From contig CAVVFJ010000014.1 of NCBI GenBank assembly GCA_963747425.1, forward strand, positions 186,001 through 250,000: a stretch of 64,000 nt of DNA, in the 5' to 3' direction. Shown piece after piece: positions 8,145-16,612 of this stretch. The notes beneath the pieces were generated by a model. It was given only the letters and a program-made list of their open reading frames with translations, had not been told where the DNA came from and did no database searches. Positions within the stretch are counted from its first letter, which is position 1; each line of letters opens with the position of its first letter. A program made the position numbers and the translations under genes. Origin of the DNA: DASUPK01 sp963747425. Its GTDB lineage: Bacteria; Actinomycetota; Thermoleophilia; Solirubrobacterales; 70-9.

Positions 8145-8890
8145 CAATCCTCCATCGGAGTGGCGTCGCGGCCCCGCAGGACGATGTCGAACTCGTAGCC
8201 GAGCGCCCACTCCGGGACGGTCCGTTCGTGGTCATAGCGGCAGATCATGCGCTCCCGGTCCTTCGCGTCGGGCACCGAGTTGAAGATCGGGTCCTGGAAG
8301 AAGAGCGGGTCGCCCGGGAAGAACATCTGGGTGACCAGGCGGGTCGCGAAGGCCGGACCGAAAAGCGAGAAATGGATGTGCCGCGAGCGCCAGGCGTTGG
8401 GATTGTTCTTCCACGGGTAGGCGCCGGGCTTGATGGTGATGAACTCGTAGCGGCCGTCGTCGTCGGTCATGCAGCGGCCTCCGCCGGCGAAGTTCGGGTC
8501 GAGCGGGGCGGGATGCCGGTCGCCGTCGTGCCGGTAGCGGCCTGAGGCGTTCGCCTGCCAGATCTCGATCAGCGAGTTGCGCACCGGCTTTCCATCCTGG
8601 TCGAGCAGGCGGCCGTGGACGATGATCCGCTCGCCGAGCGGCTCGTCCTCGTATTGCCGCGTGAGGTCGTGGTCGAGCTCGCCGATCCGCTCGTCTCCGT
8701 AGACGGGCCCGGTGATCTCCGAGAGCGTGTGGGCAAGCGGGACGAGCGGCCGCTTCGGCGCGCGCGTGCGGGTCGAGACGTAGTCCGGATACAGGTAGGG
8801 GGGATCGACCTCGAGGTCGTCATGCCGATAGCCGATCACTTCTCCGTTGCGAGTCAGTTCTGATGCCACCGTGCTCTCCTCCTTGCTCAT
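8144..8890 (-). CDS. pcaH: Protocatechuate 3,4-dioxygenase beta subunit PcaH
   Basis: The 248-residue catalytic subunit has all four Fe(III) ligands visible: Tyr119 (SGRYRH), Tyr158 (GAYPW), His171 and His173 (RSRHIHF). The N-terminal segment PPYLYPDYVSTRTRAPKRPLV is standard for PcaH. With PcaG it performs intradiol cleavage of protocatechuate, the entry to the 3-oxoadipate pathway. A much longer frame is open upstream but is antisense-free read-through of pcaJ; the ATG at 8890 overlaps the pcaJ stop by 4 bp. Confidence 0.95.
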   Translation of the reverse strand: MSKEESTVASELTRNGEVIGYRHDDLEVDPPYLYPDYVSTRTRAPKRPLVPLAHTLSEITGPVYGDERIGELDHDLTRQYEDEPLGERIIVHGRLLDQDGKPVRNSLIEIWQANASGRYRHDGDRHPAPLDPNFAGGGRCMTDDDGRYEFITIKPGAYPWKNNPNAWRSRHIHFSLFGPAFATRLVTQMFFPGDPLFFQDPIFNSVPDAKDRERMICRYDHERTVPEWALGYEFDIVLRGRDATPMED

Positions 8891-9660
8891 GTCGGCGCCT
8901 CCAGCGTCGCGCGGAGCTCCCGCAGCTCTCTGAGCTCCTCCTCCGAGGGCGGCTCGGTCTCCTCCAGGTCGGTGGCCACCCGCAGCGGCCAACCCGTCTG
9001 CTCCCGCGCCTGTTCGACCGAGACCCCGGGATGGATCTGCGTGAGGGTGAGCTCGCAGGACTCGGGGTCCGGCCGGAGGACCCCCAGGTCGGTGATCACG
9101 ACCGTGGGCCCACGGCCCGGCATGCCGAGCCGCTCGCGGTCGCCCGGGGCCGCTCCGTATCCGACGGAAGAGCGGAAGTCGAGCCGGTCGACGAAGCTGC
9201 GGCGCGACTGGCGCATGATCACGATCACCTCTTTCGCCATCGCGGCGATCTCCGGCGCGCCACCGCCCCCGGGGAGGCGCACCTTCGGGCGCTCGTAGTC
9301 CCCGATCACCGTGCTGTTGAGATTGCCGAGGCGGTCGATCTGAGCCGCACCGAGAAAGCCGACGTCGATCCGGCCGCCCTGCAGCCAGTAGGCGAAGATC
9401 TCGGGCACCGGGACGACCGCGTCCGCGGTCTCCGCCAGCTCGCCGTCCCCGATGGACAGGGGCAGGTTCCTGGGCTTCGACCCGATCGTGCCGGATTCGT
9501 AGACCAGAACGGTCCGGGGGGCGTGGGTGAGCCTCGCCAGGTTCGCCGCGGTGCTCGGCAGGCCGATCCCCACGAAGCAGACCGTCTCGTCCGTCAGCGC
9601 GCGCGACGCCACCACGGTCATCATCTCGTCCGCCGAGACGGCCGCTTCGGTGGTGGTCAT
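8887..9660 (-). CDS. pcaJ: 3-oxoadipate CoA-transferase beta subunit
   Basis: The 257-residue class I CoA-transferase subunit carries VCFVGIGLPSTAANLARLTH and the YESGTIGS segment with the catalytic glutamate that forms the CoA thioester. Length and sequence resemble the CatJ/PcaJ type (about 260 residues) rather than the shorter SCOT-like subunits. With the A subunit it moves CoA from succinyl-CoA to 3-oxoadipate. The thiolase PcaF needed to finish the pathway is not in the window. Confidence 0.9.
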   Translation of the reverse strand: MTTTEAAVSADEMMTVVASRALTDETVCFVGIGLPSTAANLARLTHAPRTVLVYESGTIGSKPRNLPLSIGDGELAETADAVVPVPEIFAYWLQGGRIDVGFLGAAQIDRLGNLNSTVIGDYERPKVRLPGGGGAPEIAAMAKEVIVIMRQSRRSFVDRLDFRSSVGYGAAPGDRERLGMPGRGPTVVITDLGVLRPDPESCELTLTQIHPGVSVEQAREQTGWPLRVATDLEETEPPSEEELRELRELRATLEAPT

Positions 9661-10478
9661 ACGACCCCCGCTGTTCTGAGCACGTGCTCGGCCATCCACT
9701 CCCGGAACGAGTCCCGGTCCTTGCTGATCTCGTCCCAGCGCTGGTAGAAGCCGTTGTCGCGGTCGTAGTAGTCGTGTGCGTAAGAGGGATGCGCGCCATG
9801 GGGCGCCTCCGCGACGGCGCCCACCGCCCAGGTCGGCAGGACGACTGCGCCGGGCCGGGGCTCCAGCTCGTCGACGATCTCCTCGACGGTGACGAGCGAG
9901 CGCGCGGAGGCGAGCACGATCTCCTTCTGCACGCCGACGATCCCCCAGAGCTGCACGTTGCCCCGCCGGTCGGCGCGCTGCGCGTGGACGATCCCGACAT
10001 CTGGCCGGAGGGCGCGGACTGCGGTGAGGGCCTCGCCCGTGAACGGGCATTCGATCTCGGCGATGGTCTCGCTCGAGCGCTCCATCAGCTCGGTGCCCAC
10101 GTAGCCCCGCAGCGTCCCGAACGGGAGGTTCGAGGCGCCCGCGGCATAGCGCGCGGCCATGCCCGCGTGGCTGTGCTCCTCGAGCTCGAGCGGGGCGGGC
10201 CAATCGTGCTCGACGGCGTCGCGGAGGCGGCGCAGGGAGCCGACGCCCGGGTTTCCGCCCCACGAGAAGATCAGCTTGCGGGCGCAGCCCGCGCCGATCA
10301 TCTGGTCGTAGATCAGGTCGGGGGTCATCCGGATCAGCGTCAGGTCGCGGCGGCCCTGGCGGATGATCTCGTGCCCGGCGGCAAATGGGATCAGGTGGGT
10401 GAAGCCCTCCAGCGCGACGCTGTCGCCGTCGTGAACGAGCTCCGCGACGGCCTCGTCCAGGGCGAGCAGCTCAGCCAC
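9657..10478 (-). CDS. pcaI: 3-oxoadipate CoA-transferase alpha subunit
   Basis: The 273-residue class I CoA-transferase A subunit has DGDSVALEGFTHLIPFAAGHEIIRQG at the N-terminus and LIFSWGGNPGVGSLRRLRDA, typical of the CatI-type alpha chain. GTG start at 10478 has a GGGAGG site 5 nt upstream and overlaps the stop of the GntR gene by 8 nt. Its stop overlaps the pcaJ start (ATGA), so the two subunits are coupled. Confidence 0.9.
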   Translation of the reverse strand: MAELLALDEAVAELVHDGDSVALEGFTHLIPFAAGHEIIRQGRRDLTLIRMTPDLIYDQMIGAGCARKLIFSWGGNPGVGSLRRLRDAVEHDWPAPLELEEHSHAGMAARYAAGASNLPFGTLRGYVGTELMERSSETIAEIECPFTGEALTAVRALRPDVGIVHAQRADRRGNVQLWGIVGVQKEIVLASARSLVTVEEIVDELEPRPGAVVLPTWAVGAVAEAPHGAHPSYAHDYYDRDNGFYQRWDEISKDRDSFREWMAEHVLRTAGVV

Positions 10479-11265
10479 CGCTGCCTCCCGCGGGAGCCTC
10501 GGCCCGCCGGGCCTCGGGCTCCTCCTGGACCATGCCGAGCACGTCGCGCAGGTAGAGCAGGTGATCCTTCATCGCCCGCTCCGCTCGCGCCGGGTCGCCC
10601 TTCTCGACCGCCGACACCAGAGCCTCGTGCTGCTCCACGATCGCCGAGTGCACCACTGCCGGCTGGAGGACCTCGATCAGCAGCGGCTGCAGAACCTCGA
10701 AGATCCAGTTGGTCAGCGCCTGGATCATGCGGTTGCCGCTGGCGGCGGCGATCGTCTGGTGGATCTCTGCGTCCGCGGCGGAGACGACGTTGACGTCGTC
10801 CGGCTCAGCGGTCGCCGCGTCCACGGCCGCGCGCAGCCGCCCAAGCGTCGCCTCGTCGGGCTGGTAGGCCGCCAGGCCGGCGAGCGGGACCTCGAGCAGG
10901 ACCCGGGCGTCGAGCAGCTCGTGCAGGCTGACCGCCTCGGTCTCCAGCATCATCGCGATCGCGTCGCTGAGGCTGCGCCCCATTCCCTGCTCGGCGGTGT
11001 GGGCCACGAAGATGCCGCCACCGGGACCCTTGGTGGCCCGGATCAGGTTGCCGCTGGAGAGGAGCTTGAGCGCCTCCCGGAGTGTCGGGCGGCTGACGCC
11101 GAACTCGGCCGCGAGGTCCTCCTCGCGGCCGAGGAAATCGCCCGGACCGAGGCCCTCCTCCTGCACGTAGTGCTGAATCTGCACCGCCACCTGCTCCGAG
11201 GCGCCCCGGATCTGGCGCGCCTGCGGTCTCGCGCGAGAGCGCGAGCCCGCGCGCTGGGCGCTCAC
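10471..11265 (-). CDS. FadR-subfamily (FCD) GntR transcriptional regulator
   Basis: The 264-residue regulator has a winged-helix DNA-binding domain (FLGREEDLAAEFGVSRPTLREALKLL, residues ~45-75) and a C-terminal helical FCD domain with the metal-binding residues expected in DAEIHQTIAAASGN and EQHEALVSAVEKGD. It is the second gene of the pca operon, directly after the aryl-CoA ligase, so it most likely controls the operon in response to an aromatic acid, its CoA thioester or a pathway intermediate. PcaR/PcaQ-type IclR or LysR regulators, usual for pca genes elsewhere, are absent. The GTG start overlaps the ligase stop. Confidence 0.85.
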   Translation of the reverse strand: MSAQRAGSRSRARPQARQIRGASEQVAVQIQHYVQEEGLGPGDFLGREEDLAAEFGVSRPTLREALKLLSSGNLIRATKGPGGGIFVAHTAEQGMGRSLSDAIAMMLETEAVSLHELLDARVLLEVPLAGLAAYQPDEATLGRLRAAVDAATAEPDDVNVVSAADAEIHQTIAAASGNRMIQALTNWIFEVLQPLLIEVLQPAVVHSAIVEQHEALVSAVEKGDPARAERAMKDHLLYLRDVLGMVQEEPEARRAEAPAGGSGG

Positions 11266-12539
11266 GATGCGACCCACCTCGGGGTGCGCTCGTCGACCAC
11301 TCTGCGGGATTTTCCAGTCTGCCGCGGCAGAACCCCGGGCGCGATCGGGACGACCCGGACACGGAGCCCGAGCTGCTGGCGCATCGTCTCCTGGAGCCGT
11401 CGCGCGTCGGTGCCCTCGGCCAGCTCGACCTCGAGCTTCACCTCGTCCATCCCGCTGCGCTCCGTGTAGAAGGTGATGCGGAACTCGCCGGAGCTCGACA
11501 CCTGCCGGACGGACTCCTCGATCGCCGAGGGATAGACGTTCATCCCGCGCACGACCACCATGTCGTCGGTCCGGCCGACGATCCCGCCCGGGAGCCAGCG
11601 GCCCTCGTGGCCGGCGGGGCACTGCTCGTCGGTGGCGATCACGGAGTCCCCCGTCCGGTAGCGGAGGGCCGGGAAGCCGGTGAGGCGCAGGGGCGTGATG
11701 ACGAGCTCGCCCCGCTCGCCCTGGGCAGTCGGGCTCATGTCCGCGTCGAGGATCTCGCAGACGAACTCGTTCTCGTCGACGTGCAGGCCGTGACCCTCGA
11801 GACACGGATCCCCGAAGGGGCCCGCCTCGGTGAGCCCGGCGTGATCGATGCAGACGACACCGAAGCCATCTTCGATCCGGGAGCGGACCCCGGGCAGCGA
11901 GCCGCCGGGCTCCCCGGTGCAGAGCACTCGATCGAGCGATTCGAAGGCGGATTCCAGCCGCTGCTCGACGGCGACCTCGAGGAGGTGGAGCGCGTAGGTG
12001 GGAGTGCACCAGAGCGTCGTCGCCTCGACCTCGGCGATCGTCTGCAGGCGCTGCACCGATCCCATCCCGCCGAGCGAGATCCCCATGGCGCCGAGATCCT
12101 GAAGCCCTTCCTTGGCGGCCCAGAACTGGATGTGTGGCCCGAACGAGAAGGCGAGCGCGACGCGATCGTCGCTGCTCAGCCCCGCGGCGCGCATCGTGTG
12201 CGCGAAGCGCTCGCGCCACCAGGCCCAGTCCTCCGCCGTCTCCAGGACCCGCAGCGGGTGCGCGGTCGTGCCGCTGGTCTGGAAGAGCTGGGTGTAGCGG
12301 TCCAGCGGGTAGGTGAGGTTCGTGCCGTAGGGCGGATGGCGCTCCTGGTCGGTGACCAGATCGCGCTTGGTCAGCGGGCGCAGGTCGCTGAGGCTGGGCC
12401 GGTCGCCCAGCTCGAGTGCCTCAACCCTGCCGCGCTGAAAGGGGTTCCGATCGAGAACCAGCTCGAGCAGCTCCGCCAGGCGCTCCTCCTGGTCCGTCGC
12501 GCCTGGTCGAACGCCGACCCCCGGGCCATCGGCCGTCAA
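11262..12539 (-). CDS. Phenylacetate-CoA ligase-like adenylate-forming enzyme
   Basis: A ~425-residue PaaK-type AMP-binding ligase: LFQTSGTTAHPLRV (P-loop equivalent), CIDHAGLTEAGPFG (motif A5 region), ALRYRTGDSV and a C-terminal GRTDDMVVVRGMNVYPS, which is characteristic of aryl-CoA ligases of the PaaK family. It should activate an aromatic acid with ATP and CoA. The frame is open to a GTG at 12596, but the TTG at 12539 is preceded by AGGAGG at ideal spacing, and the -10-like sequence at 12597-12602 would leave the GTG untranscribed, so I prefer the TTG. It is the first gene of the pca operon; the substrate is unknown. Confidence 0.85.
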   Translation of the reverse strand: MTADGPGVGVRPGATDQEERLAELLELVLDRNPFQRGRVEALELGDRPSLSDLRPLTKRDLVTDQERHPPYGTNLTYPLDRYTQLFQTSGTTAHPLRVLETAEDWAWWRERFAHTMRAAGLSSDDRVALAFSFGPHIQFWAAKEGLQDLGAMGISLGGMGSVQRLQTIAEVEATTLWCTPTYALHLLEVAVEQRLESAFESLDRVLCTGEPGGSLPGVRSRIEDGFGVVCIDHAGLTEAGPFGDPCLEGHGLHVDENEFVCEILDADMSPTAQGERGELVITPLRLTGFPALRYRTGDSVIATDEQCPAGHEGRWLPGGIVGRTDDMVVVRGMNVYPSAIEESVRQVSSSGEFRITFYTERSGMDEVKLEVELAEGTDARRLQETMRQQLGLRVRVVPIAPGVLPRQTGKSRRVVDERTPRWVAS

Positions 12540-12596
12540 GGCCGCCTCCTGATCACGCGCTTGAGCTGGGTCCGCATATTGCCCCTCCCGGCGCAC

Positions 12597-12636
12597 ACTA
12601 TCCGATAAGTCAGAGTATTTGTCAGGTACACGTCAG
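12597..12636 (-). promoter_or_regulatory. Probable promoter and GTCAG-repeat operator of the pca operon
   Basis: Reading leftwards, CTGACA and GATAGT are separated by 17 bp, a reasonable -35/-10 pair. On the plus strand the core GTCAG recurs at 12609, 12621 and 12632, spaced 12 and 11 bp, so once per helical turn. The region separates the operon from the upstream alcohol dehydrogenase stop. The repeats suggest a protein binding side by side on one DNA face; a similar TGTCAG half-site occurs at 42795. No experimental support is available here. Confidence 0.45.
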
Positions 12637-13664
12637 TTGCTCGTGATGACGACCTTCATCACCTCGGCCGGGTTCTCCATCGCGTAGGCGAGCGCCTCGG
12701 GCGCATCTTCCAGCGCGAATCGCCTGGTGATCAGGGGGCGCAGCTGGGCCTCATGGCCCTCGACGAAGCGCACTGCCTGGGTGAACTCCTCGGGGCCGCA
12801 GCAGCTCACGCCGAGCAGGTCGACCTCCTTCTCGGTGAAGGTCCCGATCCGCAGCGGGACCTCCTCGCCCGACATCCCAACCACCGTCACCCGTCCCGCC
12901 GAGGCGACCATGTCGACGGCGGCGCGGATCGGATCGGGCACGCCCGTCGCGTCGATCACCAGCGGCGGGCCCTCGCCCCCGGACCACTCCCGGCAGGCCT
13001 CGACGACCTGATCGCGGTCCTCCCAGAGCAGGCCCTCGGCGCCGCTCGCCGCTCCGAGGTCGAGCCGGCTCTGGATGCGGTCGACGAGCAGGGTCGTGGC
13101 CCCGCGCTCGCGCGCCAGCAGGTGGGACGCCTGGCCGATCGGGCCGGCGCCGAGGATCACCACGCGCTCCCCCTCGGCGATCCGCGCCCGGTGCACCGTG
13201 CGGACGCCGATCGAGAACGGCTCCGCGAGCGCGGCCGTGGCGGGCTCGTCCGTCGCGATCGCGAAGACCTGCGACTCGGGGACCCGCAGCTTCTCCTGGA
13301 GGCCGCCGTCGGTGTGGATCCCGATCAGGCTGAAGTTGTCGCAGACGTTCCCGCGGCCGACCCGGCACGGGTAGCACTCGCCGCAATTGCTGAGCGGCAG
13401 GATGCAGACGCGGTCCCCGACGCTGAGGCGGCCACTCGTCTCCGGGCCGAGCTGGTCGATGGTGCCGGTGAACTCGTGGCCCTGGATGCGCGGGAAGGGC
13501 GAATCCTCGAAGATCTGGAGCTCGCCGCTGAAGAAGTGGAAGTCGGAGCCGCAGATACCGACCGCGTCCGGGTGGACGACCACCTCACCCGGACCGGGCG
13601 CCGCGGGCTCGGGAACATCGAGAACCTCCATCTCTCCGACTCCCCGAGTAACCGCAGCGAGCAC
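12633..13664 (-). CDS. Zinc-dependent medium-chain alcohol dehydrogenase
   Basis: The 343-residue MDR enzyme has the catalytic zinc motif (VGICGSDFHFF and GHEFTG), the four structural-zinc cysteines in CGECYPCRVGRGNVCD, and the Rossmann motif VILGAGPIGQ. It oxidises a secondary or polyol-type alcohol with NAD(P), similar to threonine/sorbitol dehydrogenase relatives. The GTG start gives the usual N-terminal length. It is transcribed with, or just upstream of, the pca operon, separated from it by a promoter-like gap. The substrate cannot be deduced. Confidence 0.85.
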   Translation of the reverse strand: MLAAVTRGVGEMEVLDVPEPAAPGPGEVVVHPDAVGICGSDFHFFSGELQIFEDSPFPRIQGHEFTGTIDQLGPETSGRLSVGDRVCILPLSNCGECYPCRVGRGNVCDNFSLIGIHTDGGLQEKLRVPESQVFAIATDEPATAALAEPFSIGVRTVHRARIAEGERVVILGAGPIGQASHLLARERGATTLLVDRIQSRLDLGAASGAEGLLWEDRDQVVEACREWSGGEGPPLVIDATGVPDPIRAAVDMVASAGRVTVVGMSGEEVPLRIGTFTEKEVDLLGVSCCGPEEFTQAVRFVEGHEAQLRPLITRRFALEDAPEALAYAMENPAEVMKVVITSN

Positions 13665-13684
13665 GGCAACAACCTAGAGGATTT

Positions 13685-13695
13685 GGTCAATTGGC
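13685..13695. promoter_or_regulatory. GGTCAATTGGC element upstream of the alcohol dehydrogenase
   Basis: The 11-mer lies 20 nt upstream of the GTG start of the alcohol dehydrogenase and reads GCCAATTGACC on the other strand. Exactly the same 11-mer occurs at 20360-20370, at the start of the FadR-type gene. It could be a shared operator half, but it is short and one copy overlaps coding sequence, so this is tentative. Confidence 0.25.
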
Positions 13696-13710
13696 TCAAA
13701 CCTCTTGCGC

Positions 13711-14490
13711 TCAGGCCGTGGCTATCGCCGCGAGCCACTGATCGAAGCTGGGCCCGGCGAGCTTCGCGCCCGGGTTGGGCAGCACGGCTCCCTCCGCATA
13801 GGCCGCAGCGTCCGGGTCGCCGGAGTCTGGGGCCTCGCGGATCTCCACCGAGTCGCCTCGGCTGGCGAGGAGCGCGGCGGCCACATCGGCGAGGCGCTCC
13901 TGACGCGGGCCGGCGACCTCAGTGATCTTGCCGTCCTCGATCTCGGGCTCCTCGGCCGCGTCGGCCAGGGTTTCGGCGACGACGCGGGCGGCCACGGGCT
14001 GCGTTCGCATCTCGGGCAGATAGGCGACGCCGTCCTCGGTCATCCACCCGACGAACTCGTCGAAGAACTCGTGGAACTGTGCCGCGCGAACGATCCGGAC
14101 CGGGAGCGGGCCCTCGAGCAACGCCTGCTCCTGCGCCATCTTCGCCGCGTTGTAGCCGCCCTCGAACTTGTCGATACCGATGATCGAGACGACGACGATC
14201 CGCCCCACCCCGGCTTCAGCGCCGGCTCGCTGGAGGTTTCGTGCCGATGTGGTGAAGAACTCCGTTGCCTCTTTCTGGTCGGGCGTGGGCCACGTCGCGG
14301 TGTCGATGATGGTGTCAACGCCGGCGAGCGCCTCGTCGAGACCCTCGCCGCTGACCACGTCGATCCCCTTCGAGCGCGCGATCGGGACCACCTCGTGTCC
14401 TCGCTGCTCGAGGATCTCGACGAGATGCGTTCCGAGCCGGCCGGTGGCTCCAGTGACGGCAATCTTCTGGTTGGGGTTTTCGGTCTGCAT
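13711..14490 (-). CDS. NmrA/atypical SDR family NAD(P)-binding protein
   Basis: The 259-residue protein begins with the atypical-SDR glycine motif AVTGATGRLGTHLVEIL and lacks the YxxxK catalytic pair of classical SDRs, as in NmrA and quinone-reductase 2-like proteins. These act as NAD(P)H-dependent reductases of quinones or as redox sensors. A good ribosome binding site (AAAGGAAC) precedes the ATG. It is a single-gene unit preceded by a near-perfect palindrome at 14544-14558. The substrate is unknown; a quinone-detoxifying role would fit catechol metabolism, which is inference. Confidence 0.75.
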   Translation of the reverse strand: MQTENPNQKIAVTGATGRLGTHLVEILEQRGHEVVPIARSKGIDVVSGEGLDEALAGVDTIIDTATWPTPDQKEATEFFTTSARNLQRAGAEAGVGRIVVVSIIGIDKFEGGYNAAKMAQEQALLEGPLPVRIVRAAQFHEFFDEFVGWMTEDGVAYLPEMRTQPVAARVVAETLADAAEEPEIEDGKITEVAGPRQERLADVAAALLASRGDSVEIREAPDSGDPDAAAYAEGAVLPNPGAKLAGPSFDQWLAAIATA

Positions 14491-14543
14491 TTCTTGTTCC
14501 TTTCCAAGCGCAGACGCGCTTTCCGCCGTTTCACCCTTACGAC

Positions 14544-14558
14544 GAACGGGACCCGTTC
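14544..14558. promoter_or_regulatory. 15-bp perfect inverted repeat GAACGGG-A-CCCGTTC
   Basis: The two 7-bp arms are exactly complementary around one central base. It lies 54 bp upstream of the NmrA-like gene start, in the 81-bp gap between that gene and the SDR stop. The size and symmetry are those of a TetR- or MarR-type operator. No gene for such a regulator is adjacent. Confidence 0.5.
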
Positions 14559-14571
14559 AGATCGACACGTC

Positions 14572-15393
14572 CTACCCCAGGCTGATCTCCTCTCGGAACG
14601 ACGACGGCATCGCCCCGCCGTCGATCAGGACAACCGCTCCGGTGATGAAGCTCGCCGCCGGGGAGCCCAGCATCAGCACCAGGCCCTTGAGCTCGTCGGT
14701 CTCCGCCATGCGGCCCACCGGGATCAGGTCGGCCCAGATTCCCTCGATCCGCTCGTTCGGCAGCTCGCCGCTGCCGATCCGGGTGCGGAATGGGCCAGGG
14801 GCGATCGCGTTGACGTTGACGCCGTGGGGCGCGAGCTCCACGGCCGCCTGGCGGACGACGTGGATCACCGCCGCCTTCGTCGCGGCGTAGGAGTAGCCGA
14901 CCAGCGGCTCCACCTTGAGGCCCGCGTTCGAGGCGGTGACGACGATCTTGCCGCTGCCCTGCTTCTTCATCACCTCGGCGGCCGCGCCCATGGAGAAGAC
15001 GATCCCGTTGAGATTCACGCCGACCACCTTGTCCCAGGCCTCCGACTCGATGGCCGCGATGCCGCCTTTCGGATCGGTGATGCCCGGCTCCAGCGAGATC
15101 CCCGCGTTGGCGTAGAGGACGTCGACCCCGCCCTGGTCGGAGACCACGTCGTCGATCAGCGCCTGCACCTGTTCGCGGTCCGAGACGTCGAGCTGGAAGG
15201 AGCGAACCTGCCCGCCGGCCTCGGCCAGCCGTGAGGTCTCCTGATCGAGCCTCGCGGCGTCCAGGTCGGCGAGCGTCACCCGGGCTCCCGCGTCGGCCAT
15301 CACCTCGGCGATCGCCAGCCCGAGCCCGCTGGCGGCCCCGGTCACCACCACCCGCGCGTCGCGCACGTCGAAGAGATCCTCTATCGAGCTCAT
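14572..15393 (-). CDS. Classical short-chain dehydrogenase/reductase
   Basis: The 273-residue SDR carries TGAASGLGLAIAEVMADAGA (cofactor binding), NAGIS, and the catalytic SYAATKAA with Tyr and Lys. An aspartate in LADLDAAR after beta-2 favours NAD over NADP. It overlaps the pobA stop by 4 bp (ATGA) and so ends the fadR-headed operon. It may oxidise an aryl alcohol or a dihydrodiol-type intermediate; the substrate is not evident. Confidence 0.85.
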   Translation of the reverse strand: MSSIEDLFDVRDARVVVTGAASGLGLAIAEVMADAGARVTLADLDAARLDQETSRLAEAGGQVRSFQLDVSDREQVQALIDDVVSDQGGVDVLYANAGISLEPGITDPKGGIAAIESEAWDKVVGVNLNGIVFSMGAAAEVMKKQGSGKIVVTASNAGLKVEPLVGYSYAATKAAVIHVVRQAAVELAPHGVNVNAIAPGPFRTRIGSGELPNERIEGIWADLIPVGRMAETDELKGLVLMLGSPAASFITGAVVLIDGGAMPSSFREEISLG

Positions 15394-16586
15394 CGCATCC
15401 TCCCCAAACCGACGTAGTTCTCCGCCAGGGTGGCCGCCGCGGCCCTGGACGAGCAGACGTAGTCGAGCTGCGAGCGGCGCAGCCCCCGCATGAAGCCGTC
15501 GTCGTCGGGAAAGCGGTGGAGCATCCAGGTCATCCACCAGCTGAAGTGCTGGACGCGCCAGACCCGGCGCAGGCAGGCGTCCGAGTAGGCGTCGAGCAGC
15601 GAGCCGTCGCCGCCTTGCAGGAACTTGGTGAGGGCCTCGCCCAGCACCTGCACGTCGGCCACCGCCAGGTTCAGCCCCTTGGCTCCCGTCGCCGGGACGA
15701 TGTGAACGGCGTCGCCGGCGAGGTAGAGCCGGCCGTACTGCATTGGCTGCGCGACGAAGCTGCGCAGCGGCGCGATCGCCTTCTCGACCAGAGGTCCCTC
15801 GTTGAGCGTCCAGCCGTCGTCACGCGCGAGCCTCAAGTGGAGCTCCTCCCAGATCCGCTCGTCGGGCCAGTCCTCGAGCGAGTCCTCGGGGTCGCACTGG
15901 ACGTAGAGCCTGCTCAGCTCCGGGGAGCGCAGGCTGTGCAGCGCGAAGCCGCGCTCGTGGGGCGCGTAGATCAGCTCCTCGGTGGAGGGCGCGACCTGCG
16001 CCAGGATCCCCAGCCACGCGAACGGATAGTCGAGCTGGTTGAAGCTGAGCACGCCGTCGGGCACCGACGGGCGGCTGACGCCGTGGAACCCGTCGCAGCC
16101 GGCGATCGCGTCGCAGCGCAGCTCCCTTGCGGCCCCCTCGTGGGTGAAGCGGATGCTCGGCTCGTCCGAGTCGATCCCGTGCAGGCTGACGTCGTCGACC
16201 TCGAAGAGCAGCGGGCCGCCCGCCTCCAGCCGCGCCGCGATCAGATCCTTGACCACCTCCTGCTGGCCGTAGATCGTGATCGCTCGCCCCTCGGCGAGCT
16301 CCTCGAACGGGATCCGGTGTCCCTGGCCGTCGTAGCGCAGCTCGATCCCCTGATGGATCAACCCCTCCCGGTGGAGCCGGTCTGCGAGGCCGAGCTCGGT
16401 GAGCAGGTCGACCGTGCCCTGCTCGAGGACGCCCGCCCGGACCCGCTGCTCGACGTAGTCGCGGCTGCGGTCCTCCAGCACGACGGACTCGATTCCCTCA
16501 CGCTGCAGGAGGTGTGAGAGGACCAGCCCCGCCGGGCCGGCGCCCACGATCCCGACCTGGGTCCGTGACAGCTGATCGCCTTCCAT
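15390..16586 (-). CDS. pobA: 4-hydroxybenzoate 3-monooxygenase PobA
   Basis: The 398-residue class A flavoprotein hydroxylase has the GAGPAG FAD motif at the N-terminus, an RVRAGVLEQGTVDLL segment characteristic of PobA, CDGFHGVSR and the second FAD motif GDAVHIVPATGAKGLN. PobA is usually ~394 residues. It converts 4-hydroxybenzoate, O2 and NAD(P)H to protocatechuate, feeding the pca genes 7 kb away. It sits downstream of an MFS transporter that may bring in the substrate, in the operon headed by the FadR-type regulator. Confidence 0.93.
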   Translation of the reverse strand: MEGDQLSRTQVGIVGAGPAGLVLSHLLQREGIESVVLEDRSRDYVEQRVRAGVLEQGTVDLLTELGLADRLHREGLIHQGIELRYDGQGHRIPFEELAEGRAITIYGQQEVVKDLIAARLEAGGPLLFEVDDVSLHGIDSDEPSIRFTHEGAARELRCDAIAGCDGFHGVSRPSVPDGVLSFNQLDYPFAWLGILAQVAPSTEELIYAPHERGFALHSLRSPELSRLYVQCDPEDSLEDWPDERIWEELHLRLARDDGWTLNEGPLVEKAIAPLRSFVAQPMQYGRLYLAGDAVHIVPATGAKGLNLAVADVQVLGEALTKFLQGGDGSLLDAYSDACLRRVWRVQHFSWWMTWMLHRFPDDDGFMRGLRRSQLDYVCSSRAAAATLAENYVGLGRMR

Positions 16587-16612
16587 GCTCTCCTCGCTCC
16601 CTCGCCAGCTCG

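Noticed and set aside
12633..13664. Alcohol dehydrogenase as part of the pca operon
   Set aside because: A promoter-like sequence and a change in coupling separate it from the ligase gene, so I kept it as its own unit.
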